DNA from: Lasiosphaeria ovina | Taxonomy: Eukaryota > Ascomycota > Sordariomycetes > Sordariales > Lasiosphaeriaceae | Length of the DNA: 64,000 bases | NCBI GenBank assembly: GCA_033439765.1 | Contig: JAULSN010000004.1 | Span: forward strand, 3,792,001-3,856,000 | Direction of reading: 5' to 3' | Shown: in pieces, positions 22,899 through 34,765 of the stretch | Position numbering within the stretch: the stretch's first letter is position 1 | Layout of the letters: each line of letters opens with the position of its first letter | Made by a program: the position numbers and the translations under genes | The notes under the pieces: generated by a model | The model's input: only the letters and a program-made list of their open reading frames with translations | Databases searched by the model: none | Told to the model about the DNA's origin: nothing

Positions 22899-25800
22899 GA
22901 TTCCGTTTGGCTATTGGTCAAGGAGGGATCTCGGGGAAGACACCGGTGGGGAGGAATTCGATGAGAGTGTGAGGAGCGTATGGTCTCAATCTTGAACAAG
23001 ATTTGCTGCTTGCCGTTGGTTAGTTTGTATGGGCACAACGGGAACCTTCAAGAGACCGGGAGTTGAATGGAGGAAAGCAGTCGAAAAGCGACCTCGACCA
23101 GAGACGATCTTGCCCACAATAACACACGTACGCAAGGGATATATATAATATTCGGCTTGAATTATTCTTGTCTGTGTTTTCCCCTACTATAGTCTCGGAC
23201 TTGGTAGCTCTCCTCGCGTGGGATTGCAGGATGTAATGGTACCGGAGGTCGGCACGTGGTTCAAGAAGGAAGTGGTCTCTGCCTGGAAACGAAGGACGGT
23301 GACTATATAGTTCAGAATGGGAGAGCCGTGGGCTGGCGGGAGGATGGGATAGACAGCAAAGATGGGACGGTGGTGGCAAGTGAATAGGGCCTGGGCATCA
23401 AGCATCTTTTTATAGTCCAGCTGGCGCTTGAACTAAGTCTGGCTTTTGCACTTAAGGGGCTCGCTTTCCTTATTTTCCTTGCCGCGTCCCTCACGCGGGA
23501 GCGGCCTAGGCTGAGGGAGAAGGGGGGGGGGGGCGGCCGGGCGCGCAGCCAACCACAAACGATGTGCAGGAATAGAAACAACGGCATCCGTACCTTGGCC
23601 TGGGAGAGCAGCAGTCCATGCAATCAACAACGGCCAAGAATATGCGGCCCCGGCCAGGCCACCGAGACAGCACATCATGTCAACACAGCCTGGCAAGAAT
23701 GCTCCGGGTGATGTAGCCAAACCTCGCTTCTCCTTGGCCAAGTCCCACGGTCCCACGGTACCTTGGGTCCGAGGGCCGGGCTCGTGCTGGCGGTGTAATG
23801 CCAACGGTCAAGTGTGAAGGCGGGTGCATCCATCCACTGATGACCGAATGCGCGATACAGACCGGGCAGGCGTGATCGAGGTAGGAGACGCGATGGAGTC
23901 GACCGGCCATCGCCATCGGACGCAGGCATTTTGGCGCTTCATTCGCCGACCCGATGCTGTCGGGGGCTGCGCGGGAGGGCCACCCCAGGACAAGAGAGCG
24001 ACAAAAGGGAAGGGGTATGGACATCACCCACTGAGCCAATTGGCTTTAGCTTTGGCACCAGATCGAGAGCTCCTGGCGATCCCACGACTTTAGATCTCAG
24101 CGAACTGCCATCGCCAAACCGATGATCCGCGGATGGATACATACCTACCGTACCTACCTTACCCTGCCTATGGGACCCAACAAGGGTTCTTTCTTGGTCG
24201 TGGCTTCGGGATATGCAAGTAGGTACGCGGTATCCACAAGTCGTCGCATTGAGATCCAGCAAGACTCCCGCCTTCGAAAGGTAAGTTCATGGTCGAGCGC
24301 GCTCTGCCGCAGCGGCTGCACGCGTCAATTAGCAGGCCCCGAGCCAGTGGATGGCGTGAGTCGAATCTGGCGGCATTTTTGGAGACGAATTTCCCACATT
24401 TCGATGTCCTTCTTTTCAGCTTTCTTGACATCTGCCTTTACTCTTTGGGACACGTGTTGGAGTGTTGACAGGGAAGCGACTGGCAGTGTCACAGCTTGCC
24501 ATGGAACGCAAAGTGGGTGAACGACATTTGTGGGTTGTAAATCAAAAGGCCCCCACACAGTTCTCGGGCGTGCCTTCCCCGGATCATAGCTACGCCACCG
24601 CCCAGGGCGTGAGGTAGGTTGGCAAGGAAGGAGCTTGGGGAGGCATGCTAACGTGATCAAGGGGAACGAGTGGTCCCTGTACCGTACCTTACGATGGGAG
24701 TACGTCACGTCATTGACAGCAGAGCTGACACTTGTGCGGCCATTAGACTCACTCCGCATATGAGGTTACGTAGGTTCAATGGTAGGTTTCAGCTGGGAGC
24801 ACCGCGTTGTCGTCGAATCCTTATCCCACTGACAGCTCCGGGAGCTTGGACACAGCAAGCAAACAACCACGACTTGAGAAGAGGCTAGGTTCAGGGCAAT
24901 TTGGCGGGGAGGTGGCGGGCTCACCCCACTACGGATTACATCCATACACATACAGGAGTCCTGGTCTGAGACAACCTGGAAACTTCCTGGTTTCCACGCA
25001 TACGGTATGTATCATGGAAAGTTACCGCGAACCTGGAAGCCGGTATCGGGTGGGGTCATCTTGCAGAAAGCTCGCCATGATAACAAACGAAGTGAAGGTG
25101 CATTGCCCGTCCACATAGTCCACGCGGGAAACACAGCAGGGCTGCGATCTCAGGGAAAATATCCTGCAGGGACCAATTTCCAAGGTACCTAGTTCGAGTA
25201 CGTGCGTGGTGCAACGACGCGGTGCTGCAGTCTGTCAAAGCTCGCTGGGTACTGGCTTGATACCAATTGATACCGTATTTGTTGCTATAATTATTCCGTA
25301 GTCGTTCGTATAAGGTACTTTCTAATTGCAGCCAACCATTCGACAGGATGAAAAGAGCCCAAAGTAAATAAAACTTACTTACCTCCCGCAGTCAACAGTC
25401 TCGAAAAATCCTTGCAAGGCTGGTACGACTTGCCTCCCTGGATTTCGAGTGGTGATTGCGAAGATTGAACGTATCAAGCTCATCTCTGCGGGCTCGAAGC
25501 TATCCGCAAAGAGAGCAAATCGCCACAGCCAAGTCTTTCAGCTGGCCAGGGCGGCGGTTGCTCACCACCAAAACCTAACATTGAGGCCAAGGGTTTGGGG
25601 ACGGGAAGCAACCCTATGTTCCCGGAACTTCCTTGCTCCCTCCCTACCTGCATGGTAGGTATACGAATTACTGGGTATAATGTCCCTGATCGTCAAGCCG
25701 GATTAAGGAAGGCACCATCGCTCCAATCGACTTGACTCGTTCGCAAACCGGGAGGGTTGGTCGTATGCGGTGCGTCTGGAACTGTTCCGACATGCATCTC

Positions 25801-28800
25801 TGGCTGCTCCCCGACATCGTGCCCCGAAGAGTCGGTTTGTCCAAAGAAATGGGCAAGTTGGTTTGATGGCACGCTGATGGGAGAGACAGATCACAGATCA
25901 CAGGTCCATCAACTTGGTCGATGTCTTGTCTGTAGCCAGTAAGTCTATCCCAGAGGCTAGCTTCGGAGTACTGCACCGTATCTATGTTGATTGAATGCCA
26001 CATCCGAGGCTTTTCGGGCCCTTTGAGTTCGATCTCGTATATTCAAACGTACCTAAACGAGAATATAGCCTGTCTCTTGGTCATCTGAATGAAACAATAC
26101 TGGATACCTACCTGCCTGCGCTGCCAGGCTCGGGCATAAGGGTCCAAGTATTATCCTCGAGACCCGCATCATATCATTTGCCAGCCTTGGCCATTGCCGT
26201 CAGAGGGTCCAGACGAAGCAAGAACCCAGGGTGCCAGAGACATTGGAGTTTCACTGTCGACAGAGCTGAAGACACGCACGCCTTTCGCCACCAAGCGTGT
26301 GGGGGTCCTTTGGGGGTTTGAGGGAGGTCGTAGTAAACATCTGGAAGGTTGCAAAGATTGGGCATGGATTCACATTCTCATTGGTGAGCTGAGGAAGCGA
26401 AGGTAGATAGATTTGCTGGGCACGATTGGATGGGCTGCCTCGAGGCTGCCTCAAAAAGCCCGGACGATGTGGTCTAGTTTTCATACGCTAGTGTGTGAAA
26501 GCACGCTTACAACCTAGCACTGTGCTACTGCGCTAACCGAAGCACGGGTCGGTTCAACCTCAGTCTGTAAGTCGAACCTTCCACATCTGTAAAACTTGGC
26601 CGACAAGGAACCAACGCCCCAGATCCAACTTCCCACACTGCCGTTGATCTCTCTTTCTTATCGGACTCTTCTGCATTTGCATAACGGCATGTTGATATTA
26701 TACAAACTTTTCCGAGTCCCTTGGAAGAGGAAGTGCCGTTCCGTCAGATCGCCATCGTCGTCGTCATCATTGGCAACGCAAAAATATAGCCACATCTTGA
26801 GTAGATTCTTCGGGACCTCCATGTCTCACCGCGCAATCAATTGTGCAGTCTATAATCCCAGCATGGATACTACCTTGCCCAGCGTCACATTTTCTTTTTA
26901 TATTTATTTATTTTTCTTATTTTTCCTTCATCTCATCCCGCGTTACTGGACAGCTAAGTTCGTCATTGTTTCAAAAGCTGAACCCCTCTCCTCGTTCGCT
27001 ATCGTTTGGGACCGCACAGCTACTCTCGAATCTGTCACACAAGGATGATCAATGGCAAGAGAGAAACGCGAGAGTGGAGAAATATGAGTTACAGCTCATC
27101 CGGGCTGACGGTAGCCGTCTCTCAGACATATGCGGCTGATATACCAACTTATCGTGGTGGCTTCCGTTGCCTCGTTCGAGCTCCTGAGGCGTGCCGCGAA
27201 CTACCCAACCTTAACGGTCCAGTGTCTTGAATACAGGTGTGATGGAACGTGCATACAGTACGCCTTTGTCGCTGAAGCCCGAGATTGTACAACACGGACG
27301 ACATGGCGATCGACGTCATTTGGACTGGTCCGCCCACTTGTCATGAGGGATATGATAGCCAAGTCCAGTGATTCTGACAACTCTGGCCTGCAGGGCCCAG
27401 CCATCGGAGATTTTCCTTACTTTGTTAGACGCCACGGCCCCTTCCTGCATAGGGGCTCCTCAGCAGAACCTCGCGTTGGAGCGCCAGCCGACTCGACCAA
27501 ACTCGCTCGTAAGCAAGCATATGCCTGTCAATATGGCTCCAGCTCCGAGAACTTGAACGATGCGCACCCGGATTCACTAGGGTCTCCCATTGGATACTTT
27601 CTCCGGTGCACCCTCGTCTTTCCGCTCCTGCCTACAGGCCGTGATGATTAACTCGCCTTCATTCCGGAGCTCGACCCGTTCAGACGGGCAACGGGGGCGC
27701 ATGTCATGTACCTCACAGCAGCAAGTTTACAAAAGGCTGAACTCCGGTTCGATGCCCGTATACCGGGGCCCGCGGCCCGGTTCGGCTGCAGGAAAGCGGC
27801 ATGTTGGAGCTCACCATCCATTATATGCAGTGTGGTGACACCGATAGACGGGTATATGCGTCCAAGCACTTGATCGCCAAGGTTCTCGAGGTAAACATGC
27901 TTTGCAACCATTTGGACCAGCATTCCTGAGACAGGGACGTTCTCGACCCCAACACTAACGTTTTCAACACGGTGAGGAGCTTGTGAGGAGCTAGTGATAC
28001 CATATCGGGCCGCACTGGTACTCATACAGCACTCATATCTCACTCAGGGGTGAGATGAACAGACAAGCTGCCATTGCCGTAGTTAGCTGGGCTTGGGCAG
28101 TGTACCAAGTCCCTGGAGTTTGTCCTTTTCCGACCAAATTTGCTCGCGTCCGCTGTGGGCCTCTTGGCGAGCATACCTAAGGTAGGTAGATAGAGCCTTA
28201 CGAGGAGAACCCGCGGTTTGACATTTTTATATAATTATCTCGTACCGTAACACCGCACTCACTCGGTCTATTTTACTGATGAATAGCTAGTTGGTTCCTA
28301 CCCCCGAAAGCAATGCAAAATGATGCATCTTTGAACCAATCGCTACAGCGATGACGTTTCCGACAATTCGTCGACTCTCCCCTTTCACTTCACCCCTGAC
28401 TAAAACACGACGTCGATGAGCGCTGCTAGGGCTTCATGCGCAAATCGACTCGGTTCTCCGTTCTCTTCGACGACGTGCCAAATCAGCTTTTCCCGGTTTT
28501 GAAGCTCGCCAAGGCCGGCCTCGGGGATTATACTACCTTTTCGCCTATCGAGTCCATCCTGAAGTGGTTGGGAATCGAGTGTATTGTCCTAATGCCCTCC
28601 CGAGTGATTTTATCCCGATATCAAGATCGGAAACACGTCCCGATCGATTTCGATCCATGTCGAGGTTCTCCGGACTAGCGATCAAAGACGCGACTAGGGC
28701 TGTGCTTCAACATACAGCAGTCCGAGCGAGCCATCCGACAGCCAAGAAGCTCCGATTTACTCATAAATCCGGCCAGTGGACCTGGCTCCCAAAGGTGGGA

Positions 28801-29773
28801 TAATTCTCAGACTATTGCGTCATTTCTACACTTTGCTCAAACGTCGGGCAGGCTCTGGATATTCATTAAAAGTCTCACGGAACCCGTGGATGACATATGG
28901 GGTTTTGCGCGGCAGAGGAATCAGGACGAGAAGGGGGCCAGGAGCGAGGTTCACAAAATTGAGCAAAGCTAACTGCTTGGTGTAGTTCATCATATCAGGG
29001 TCGCTGTCGATTTTGGAGTCCGAGCGCGGCGAGCCTCGTATCTTACAAGACTGGCGGCGAAGAAAGAAAGGGGGAAATGGAAACGCTGATATCATGTCAG
29101 CTCGAAGGGGGAAGACACGACAAGTCCACGAAAAATGCAAATATCACCACGGCGCCTTCTCCGGTTTTCCTATATTCTCCCCTTCCTTACTCCTCAGCGG
29201 CTACTCGTTTCTATGAGCAGACTCCAAGGAGAAACGACGAAGTTTTTTCCTTCCCTCCTGACCTGGGAAGCCCAAAGCATGCAATATACGGGTCGCTCTT
29301 CTTCTTTCTTGTCAAGGTAGTCCTTAGCCTAGAATTAGAACGAGAGCCGTACGAGGCCAGAATGTCCCGATAACAACAATCCTTACACTTGACGCATTTG
29401 GCGGCGTCTGCTTGGGCTATTAGCCGCCTAGGCAGTAAATAAATACGTATGCATGAATCAAAACGGTGTTTCTGTAAAGTAAAGTGGACAAGTGAGAAAC
29501 GTGCAGTCCTACTCTGCTGCAAACAAATGCGTAGCGCCTGGCTTATATAGCGTGTAGAGATCTGAGTTGGGCAAAATAGTCGAGTCGGAAGCTCCAACGG
29601 AGCTCCGGATTCCCAAACCGGTCCTATCTCGGGGGCACACAAAACAATGCAGAGAAGCCTCCGCATCCCCCTTCCCGTTCTTCTCATCATCAAGGTTTCA
29701 AAACAAATGCGAAAGAGGAAGAGAGACCTCGGCGAAACAGATCAGCAAGCAAGCAAGACGAATCAGTGACAGC
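22899..29773. other. 6.9 kb stretch without a supportable gene
   Basis: No open frame in this stretch has recognisable motifs, gene-like length or consistent codon use; the longest is about 170 residues and overlaps others. A G-run of 10 lies near 23522, and T-rich DNA near 26895-26935. Words such as ACCTACCTTACC are frequent. I checked by eye for transposase or reverse-transcriptase motifs, tRNA boxes and long inverted repeats and saw none I could defend. The segment just before 29774 should carry the promoter of the CocE-like gene. Confidence 0.5.
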
Positions 29774-29937
29774 ATGGCCGCCGAGATCAAGACGCCGCCG
29801 CTGCGGGACAACCTGCTCGAGGTCTTTGAGGACGCAGAGAACGGGCTGACGTTTATGAAGAACGTGTCGATCCCGCTGCGAACGAGTCCCGGCACCGGCG
29901 CCGGCCTGCCCATCCGCGCAAACGTCTACCTACCGCT

Positions 29938-29968
<31 letters not shown>

Positions 29969-31901
29969 GACACACAAGAACATGAAGAAGGCGGGAGGCG
30001 GTATCCGGTGCTAGTCACGTACGGGCCGTACGGCAAAGACATCCCGTACGCGACGTTCCACGCGGCGTCGTTTAGCGAGGTCGCCGCGGAGCACCGCTCG
30101 CGGTACTCGGCGTGGGAGACGCCGGACCCCGTGTTCTGGTGCCGCGAGGGGTATGCGGTCGTGCGCGCCGACGAACGCGGCCTCGGACAGAGCCCCGGCC
30201 TGCTGGACACGATGAGCCGCGGCACGAGCGAGTGCTTTTTTGATGTCGTCGAGTGGGCTGCCGAGCAGAAGTGGTCGACCGGCAAAGTCGGCTTGCTGGG
30301 CGTGTCGTACTATGCCGGTGCGTGTTTGTGGCTGTTGCTGCTGCTGAGCCGGGGAACGTGAAATAAATATCTACGATGTGTTTCTATTCTAAGATGTGTC
30401 TGGGCTAACTGGAGTTGTGTCCAGGGTCCCAGTGGCGCGTGGCGGCCCGTCGGCCCAAGGGGCTGGCGGCCATCGTGCCGTGGGAAGGCATGTCGGATTA
30501 TTACCGGGACCGGTGCAGACACGGCGGGATCCTCTCCAACCGCTTCATCAGCATCTGGTGGAACCGGCAGGTACTGGTCAACCAGTACGGGCGGGCAGGG
30601 CGGTCGAAGCTGGCGTTCCCGGCGGACGGGCCAGGGGCGCGCGGACAGGAGGACACCATCGAGGGCGACCTGCCGGCGGACGTGCTGGCGGCCAACCGCC
30701 GGGACCAGACGGCGGACAACGCGGCCAACCGGTTCTGCGACGAAGATTACTACGCCAGCAAGGAGTTCCGGCTGGAGGACATCGAGGTGCCCGTTCTCAG
30801 CGTGGCCAACTGGGGCGGCATCCTGCTGCACTTGCGCGGCAACGTGCTCGGGTACACGCACGCGGGCTCGCGCTTCAAGTACCTGCGCTTCATCACGGGC
30901 CGCCACGACCTGCCCTTCTACTACCGCGAGGAGGCCGAGGTCCAGAAGAGCTTCCTGAGCGCCTTCCTCAAGGGCCGCGACGCTGCCGGGTGGGCGGTGC
31001 CGGGGAAGATGGCGCCGGTGACGGTGACGCTGCGCAAGGGCAACGTCGGCGTCAACGGCGCCGAGCGCGAAAAGGCCTACGCCAAGCGGGAAGAGAGCGC
31101 GTGGCCCATCCCGCGCACGCAGTACACCAGGTTCTATCTCACGCCAGACATGACCATGGTCAGAGCCAGTCCCGCCCCAGATGAGCCGCCGCAGCTGGCG
31201 ACGTACAAGGCCCTCGGGAGCCTCGACAACCCGCAGGCGGTCCGGTTCGCCACGGCGCCCTTTGGAGAGGAGACGGAGATCACGGGCCACATCGTCGCGC
31301 GGCTGCATGTGTCGCTGACGCCGAATGATGCTGGAAATGGCAACGACAACAGCAGCAACGGTGACGGCGACGACACAGACACGGACAAGGACATGGACAT
31401 GGACCTGTTCCTCACTCTGCGCCACGTGGACGCGGCGGGCTACGAGATCTTCTACACGGGCACGGCGGGCGACGCGGTGCCGCTGTGCAAGGGCTGGCTG
31501 CGGGTGAGCCACCGCCGCGTGCACGCCGAGCACCCCAAGCACAGGCCATGGCTTCCGCACCGCGAATACTTGTCGACCGACGTGCTGCCGGTGCGGGCGG
31601 GCGAAGTGTACGCCGTCGACGTCGAGCTGTGGCCGACCAACGTGGTCGTCTCCCGGGGCGGCAGCATCGTGCTCGAGGTGGCGAGTGGCGACACCCAAGG
31701 GTCGGGCATCTTCCAGCACGATTCCGAGACGGACCGGTGGGTTTTTTCGTTTCCCTCCTCTTCTTTGGGCCTGGCCTTACTACTGAAGACTTACTGATGA
31801 TGGCTGCTAGACCACCGTCCAAGTTTGCCGGGCTGAATCACATCCATTTTGGACAAGGCCTCGAGAACTATGTTATCTTACCCGTGATTCCACCGAAATA
31901 G
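29774..31901 (+). CDS. CocE/NonD-type alpha/beta hydrolase (peptidase S15 family)
   Basis: Exons 29774-30317, 30425-31736 and 31811-31901 (introns 107 and 74 bp) give 648 residues. The family includes cocaine esterase, glutaryl-acylase and X-Pro dipeptidyl peptidases. The N-terminal hydrolase domain shows VLVTYGPYGKD, VVRADERGLGQSPG and the nucleophile elbow LGVSYYAG with Ser at about 178, restored across the first intron. A cap region (WEGMSDYYRDRCRHGG) follows, then VPVLSVANWGG and FITGRHDLPFYY with the likely catalytic His. The C-terminal beta-sandwich (ITGHIVARLHVSL, FLTLRHVDAAGYEIFYTG, AVDVELWPTNVVV) is typical. The usual family Asp after GW in the strand before the His is replaced by Gly in NWGG. 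A run of ten or more Ser (residues about 56-65) lies in a surface loop. No signal peptide, so probably intracellular. The substrate cannot be deduced. Confidence 0.9.
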
Positions 31902-32536
31902 GATATTCCCATATTTGTCGTAACGGCATGAGTACCAGATCCATACGGTATCCATTCGCATGACTGGGTCTACGCATGCCTGCTTGTTAGCCAGGCGAGT
32001 AAACTCTAGCCCGAGGAGGAGCAAAACATGAGCGTGAGCGTGCATCATGACAATTGACACTGGAGACGGTGGGGTTTGGGCTCATGTACTTCGTACCTCA
32101 CTCCACGTCGAGAAGGGCGGCCGTTGACGAAGTATACGTATTCGTGATTCCGTTCTTGTGAACGAATTGAAGTCGCAATTGAGTTATTGGCTGCAAATTG
32201 CACGCGTGCCAAGCTCGCCGTTCTCCAACCTCTGAATAACCCCGGTATCTGCATTTTTGGGGCAAGCTCTCCCCGGGCCACCCCCCACCCCCCATTGACC
32301 AGGACTGCCCTGTGAGTGGCTGCGGGGGCTAGGGGGAGGCCAGATTGCACAGAGCACGGAGCAAGCACGCACGCAAGCGGGCGCACCTGGGCCGCACACC
32401 CGACCTTGCGTGAGCTTCTTTTTCTACGCCCGCCTCCGTCATTTCTGTCATCGCCGTATTGCAGCTTGCTGTCGGGACTTGGATTTGCTTAGGTTGCTCC
32501 AAAACTCCGACTTCCATTCGACTCCCTGGCGCAAAC
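31902..32536. other. Intergenic region upstream of IRC22
   Basis: About 635 bp with a C-rich stretch (32270-32295) and no gene. It should contain the promoter of the downstream gene. Confidence 0.45.
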
Positions 32537-33573
32537 ATGATCAACATGAAGTGGTCCACTCTGGCGCTGGTCGTTCTCCGCGTCTCTGCCGTGCTCGCAG
32601 CTGCCGGGGATGTACGTCGAGCCCTTTCGTCTCTCCCCTTTTTCCCTTTTCCCTCTGTCCCGTTGCGATGCGCTGCGCTGCAACCTCAATCTCTGAGAGA
32701 GCTCGACGCCATACGCCAGGCAGTCAGTCATTCCATAGACATAGGTTCTGACCACTAGTAGCCGCCCACTTCCGAAGCCGTCACCCAGGCCGAGCTCAAA
32801 GCCGACATCCAGACCACCTTCCCCGAGGCCGACATCTTTGGCGTGAAGCTCGTCAACGGCCGTGTCACCAAGGCCCTGATCGACATCACCAACCACGAGG
32901 ATGGCCCAATTGACATCTCGTTCGTTGGCGGCGTGCTCAAGACCACCAAGCCTCTGCCCAAGGGCGCCCCCGAGTCCGCTGCCATCCTCCGCAACCTTAC
33001 CGCCGTCAAATACGACGTCTCGGTCCCGTCCGGCGCCAAGGAGACCCTGCCCTTCAACTTTGTGCTGGACATGAACCCCCAGGACGTTGTCGTCGAGCTC
33101 CTGGCCGTCATCACCAACCCAGCCGGCCAGATCTTCCAGGTCCAGGTCCACGGCGGACCCGCCACCATTGTCGAGGCTCCCACGAGCATCTTTGACCCCC
33201 AAATGTGAGCCGACCCCCTTCCTTCGGCTGGTTACCTTTGCGCTGACAACCTTTTCCCCGTAGCATCTTCCTCTACCTCTTCCTGACTAGCCTGTTCGGC
33301 GCCACGTCGTACTTTGTCTACAAGACGTGGATCGAGGCGCTGTTCCCGCAGACGCGCCGCGCCGCCAAGCCGGCCGGTGCCAAGAAGGTCAAGAAGGTCG
33401 AGGCCGTCGAGCCGCTGTCGGGCTCCGAGTCGGCCGGCGGAGCCTCCGCCACCGGCGCCGACAAGTCGTACGACGAGAGCTGGATCCCCAACCACCACAT
33501 CAACCGCCCCGTCGCCAAGCGCGTCAAGAGCGGCGCCAGCAGCAAGTCCAAGAACAGGAACGCCGATCTATAA
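32537..33573 (+). CDS. IRC22: Irc22 / TRAP-alpha-like ER membrane protein
   Basis: Exons 32537-32611, 32762-33204 and 33264-33573 (introns 150 and 59 bp) give 275 residues. The first exon encodes a signal peptide ([20 protein letters not shown]). The lumenal domain reads [20 protein letters not shown] and [12 protein letters not shown], the pattern of translocon-associated protein alpha and fungal Irc22, followed by [18 protein letters not shown]. One membrane segment ([19 protein letters not shown]) is followed by a basic cytosolic tail. Metazoan TRAP-alpha assists translocation at the Sec61 channel; the role of fungal Irc22 is less certain and its name comes from a yeast recombination screen. 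The acceptor of the first intron lies in ACTAGTAG, and the second AG is needed to avoid a stop. An in-frame ATG at 32546 could also serve as start. Confidence 0.9.
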
Positions 33574-34765
33574 ATTGCCGGCTTTTTGCTGCACACGACG
33601 GTGGGACCCTCCCGCAAACACCCCTCATGTGTTTTTTTCTTCTCGCTCTGGGCTCGCATACCCAGAATGCTTGTTCGTTTGTACGGCGGAAAAGAAACCC
33701 TCCCAAATCATGTATCATCTAGCTTGCAAAAACGCCCTCCAGTCTCTCATGAGGCCGGACTACGAGGGGGGTGTGGAGGAACAGGATGTCCAATCGACGA
33801 GGATAACACAAGGCAATATTATACCGAGCTCACCCGTTTCGCTCTCCCCTACCAGACGGGGCTTTCTTCCTGATGGCGCGCTCTCACAGCCCTCGAAAAA
33901 CAAACATATCGAGAGCAGCATCAGACATGAAGCAGTGAAGGGTTGACAACAAAGAACAAAAGAAAAAACAAACAAACAAACAGGCGGGCGGGCAGGCGGG
34001 ATCTCCAGACTTTGTAAGAGGGGTGTAAAATGTGACAAAAAAACAGGGACAGGATTGATGATGGCGAGAGGGGAGCATTGAGAAGGGAAACGGCGGTGGT
34101 GAAATTTATACAAAAATTTATTTTTTATTTTTTATTTATTTGTTTATCTACTACGGATAAAGCTAGAAAGACAATTGAAAGAGACAAAAAGGACGGGGGG
34201 CATCCATCGATCGATCAATCGGCATTGGGAACCAAAAATAAAGCGGTTAACCCCCATCTTCCTCCTCCCTCCGGGATCTGTACGATATTTAGTGGAGGAT
34301 ACGTACATGGAACTTCGTTACACTCAGGCCAGGTCAGGCCAGTATGGGGGAATGACTAATGATTTCTCTGTAGGCGGTGGCGGGGCTGTTGTGTTTCGTG
34401 TTTCGTGTTCCGTGTTTGCTTGCTCTGTCACATTGTGGTGAGGTGAAGTAAGATGGTGGTTCCGCACCCTTTCACTCTTCTTCTTGGTCTTGATAACTTT
34501 ATTGTCTATGGCGCTCTTCCAGTCTCGCGCTGCTGTCAAGGTAATAAGGCAGATGCGTGTGTATCGTCTGAAGAATATCCGTACTACCTATCCACACCTG
34601 TTGGCATGCGGGCCCGGCAAGCCATTTGCGTTTCCCACTACCGTTCACACGTAGCCGAAACGAATAAGATAACGCACACATGTCAACCTGCCACGCCACA
34701 GTACGGACTGTCTATTATTGTCTGTCACTTCCAACCCCTCGCGGAAACGCACCAGCCAGCCCCAA
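33574..34765. other. Convergent intergenic region
   Basis: About 1.2 kb between the 3' ends of IRC22 and the GH43-like gene. It holds an acaaacaaac run followed by gcggg repeats (33966-34000) and an AT-rich tract (34105-34150) that may serve 3' end formation. No gene is recognisable. Confidence 0.5.

Noticed and set aside
26470..26560. tRNA-like stretch on the minus strand (ggttagcgcagtag)
   Set aside because: A D-arm-like hairpin can be drawn but the anticodon and acceptor stems do not pair.
27745..27765. B-box-like ggttcgatgcc suggesting a tRNA
   Set aside because: No matching A box or cloverleaf could be folded around it.
30310..31719. 469-residue minus-strand frame across the CocE-like gene
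   Set aside because: Antisense to a clear conserved gene; composition is that of a GC-rich shadow.
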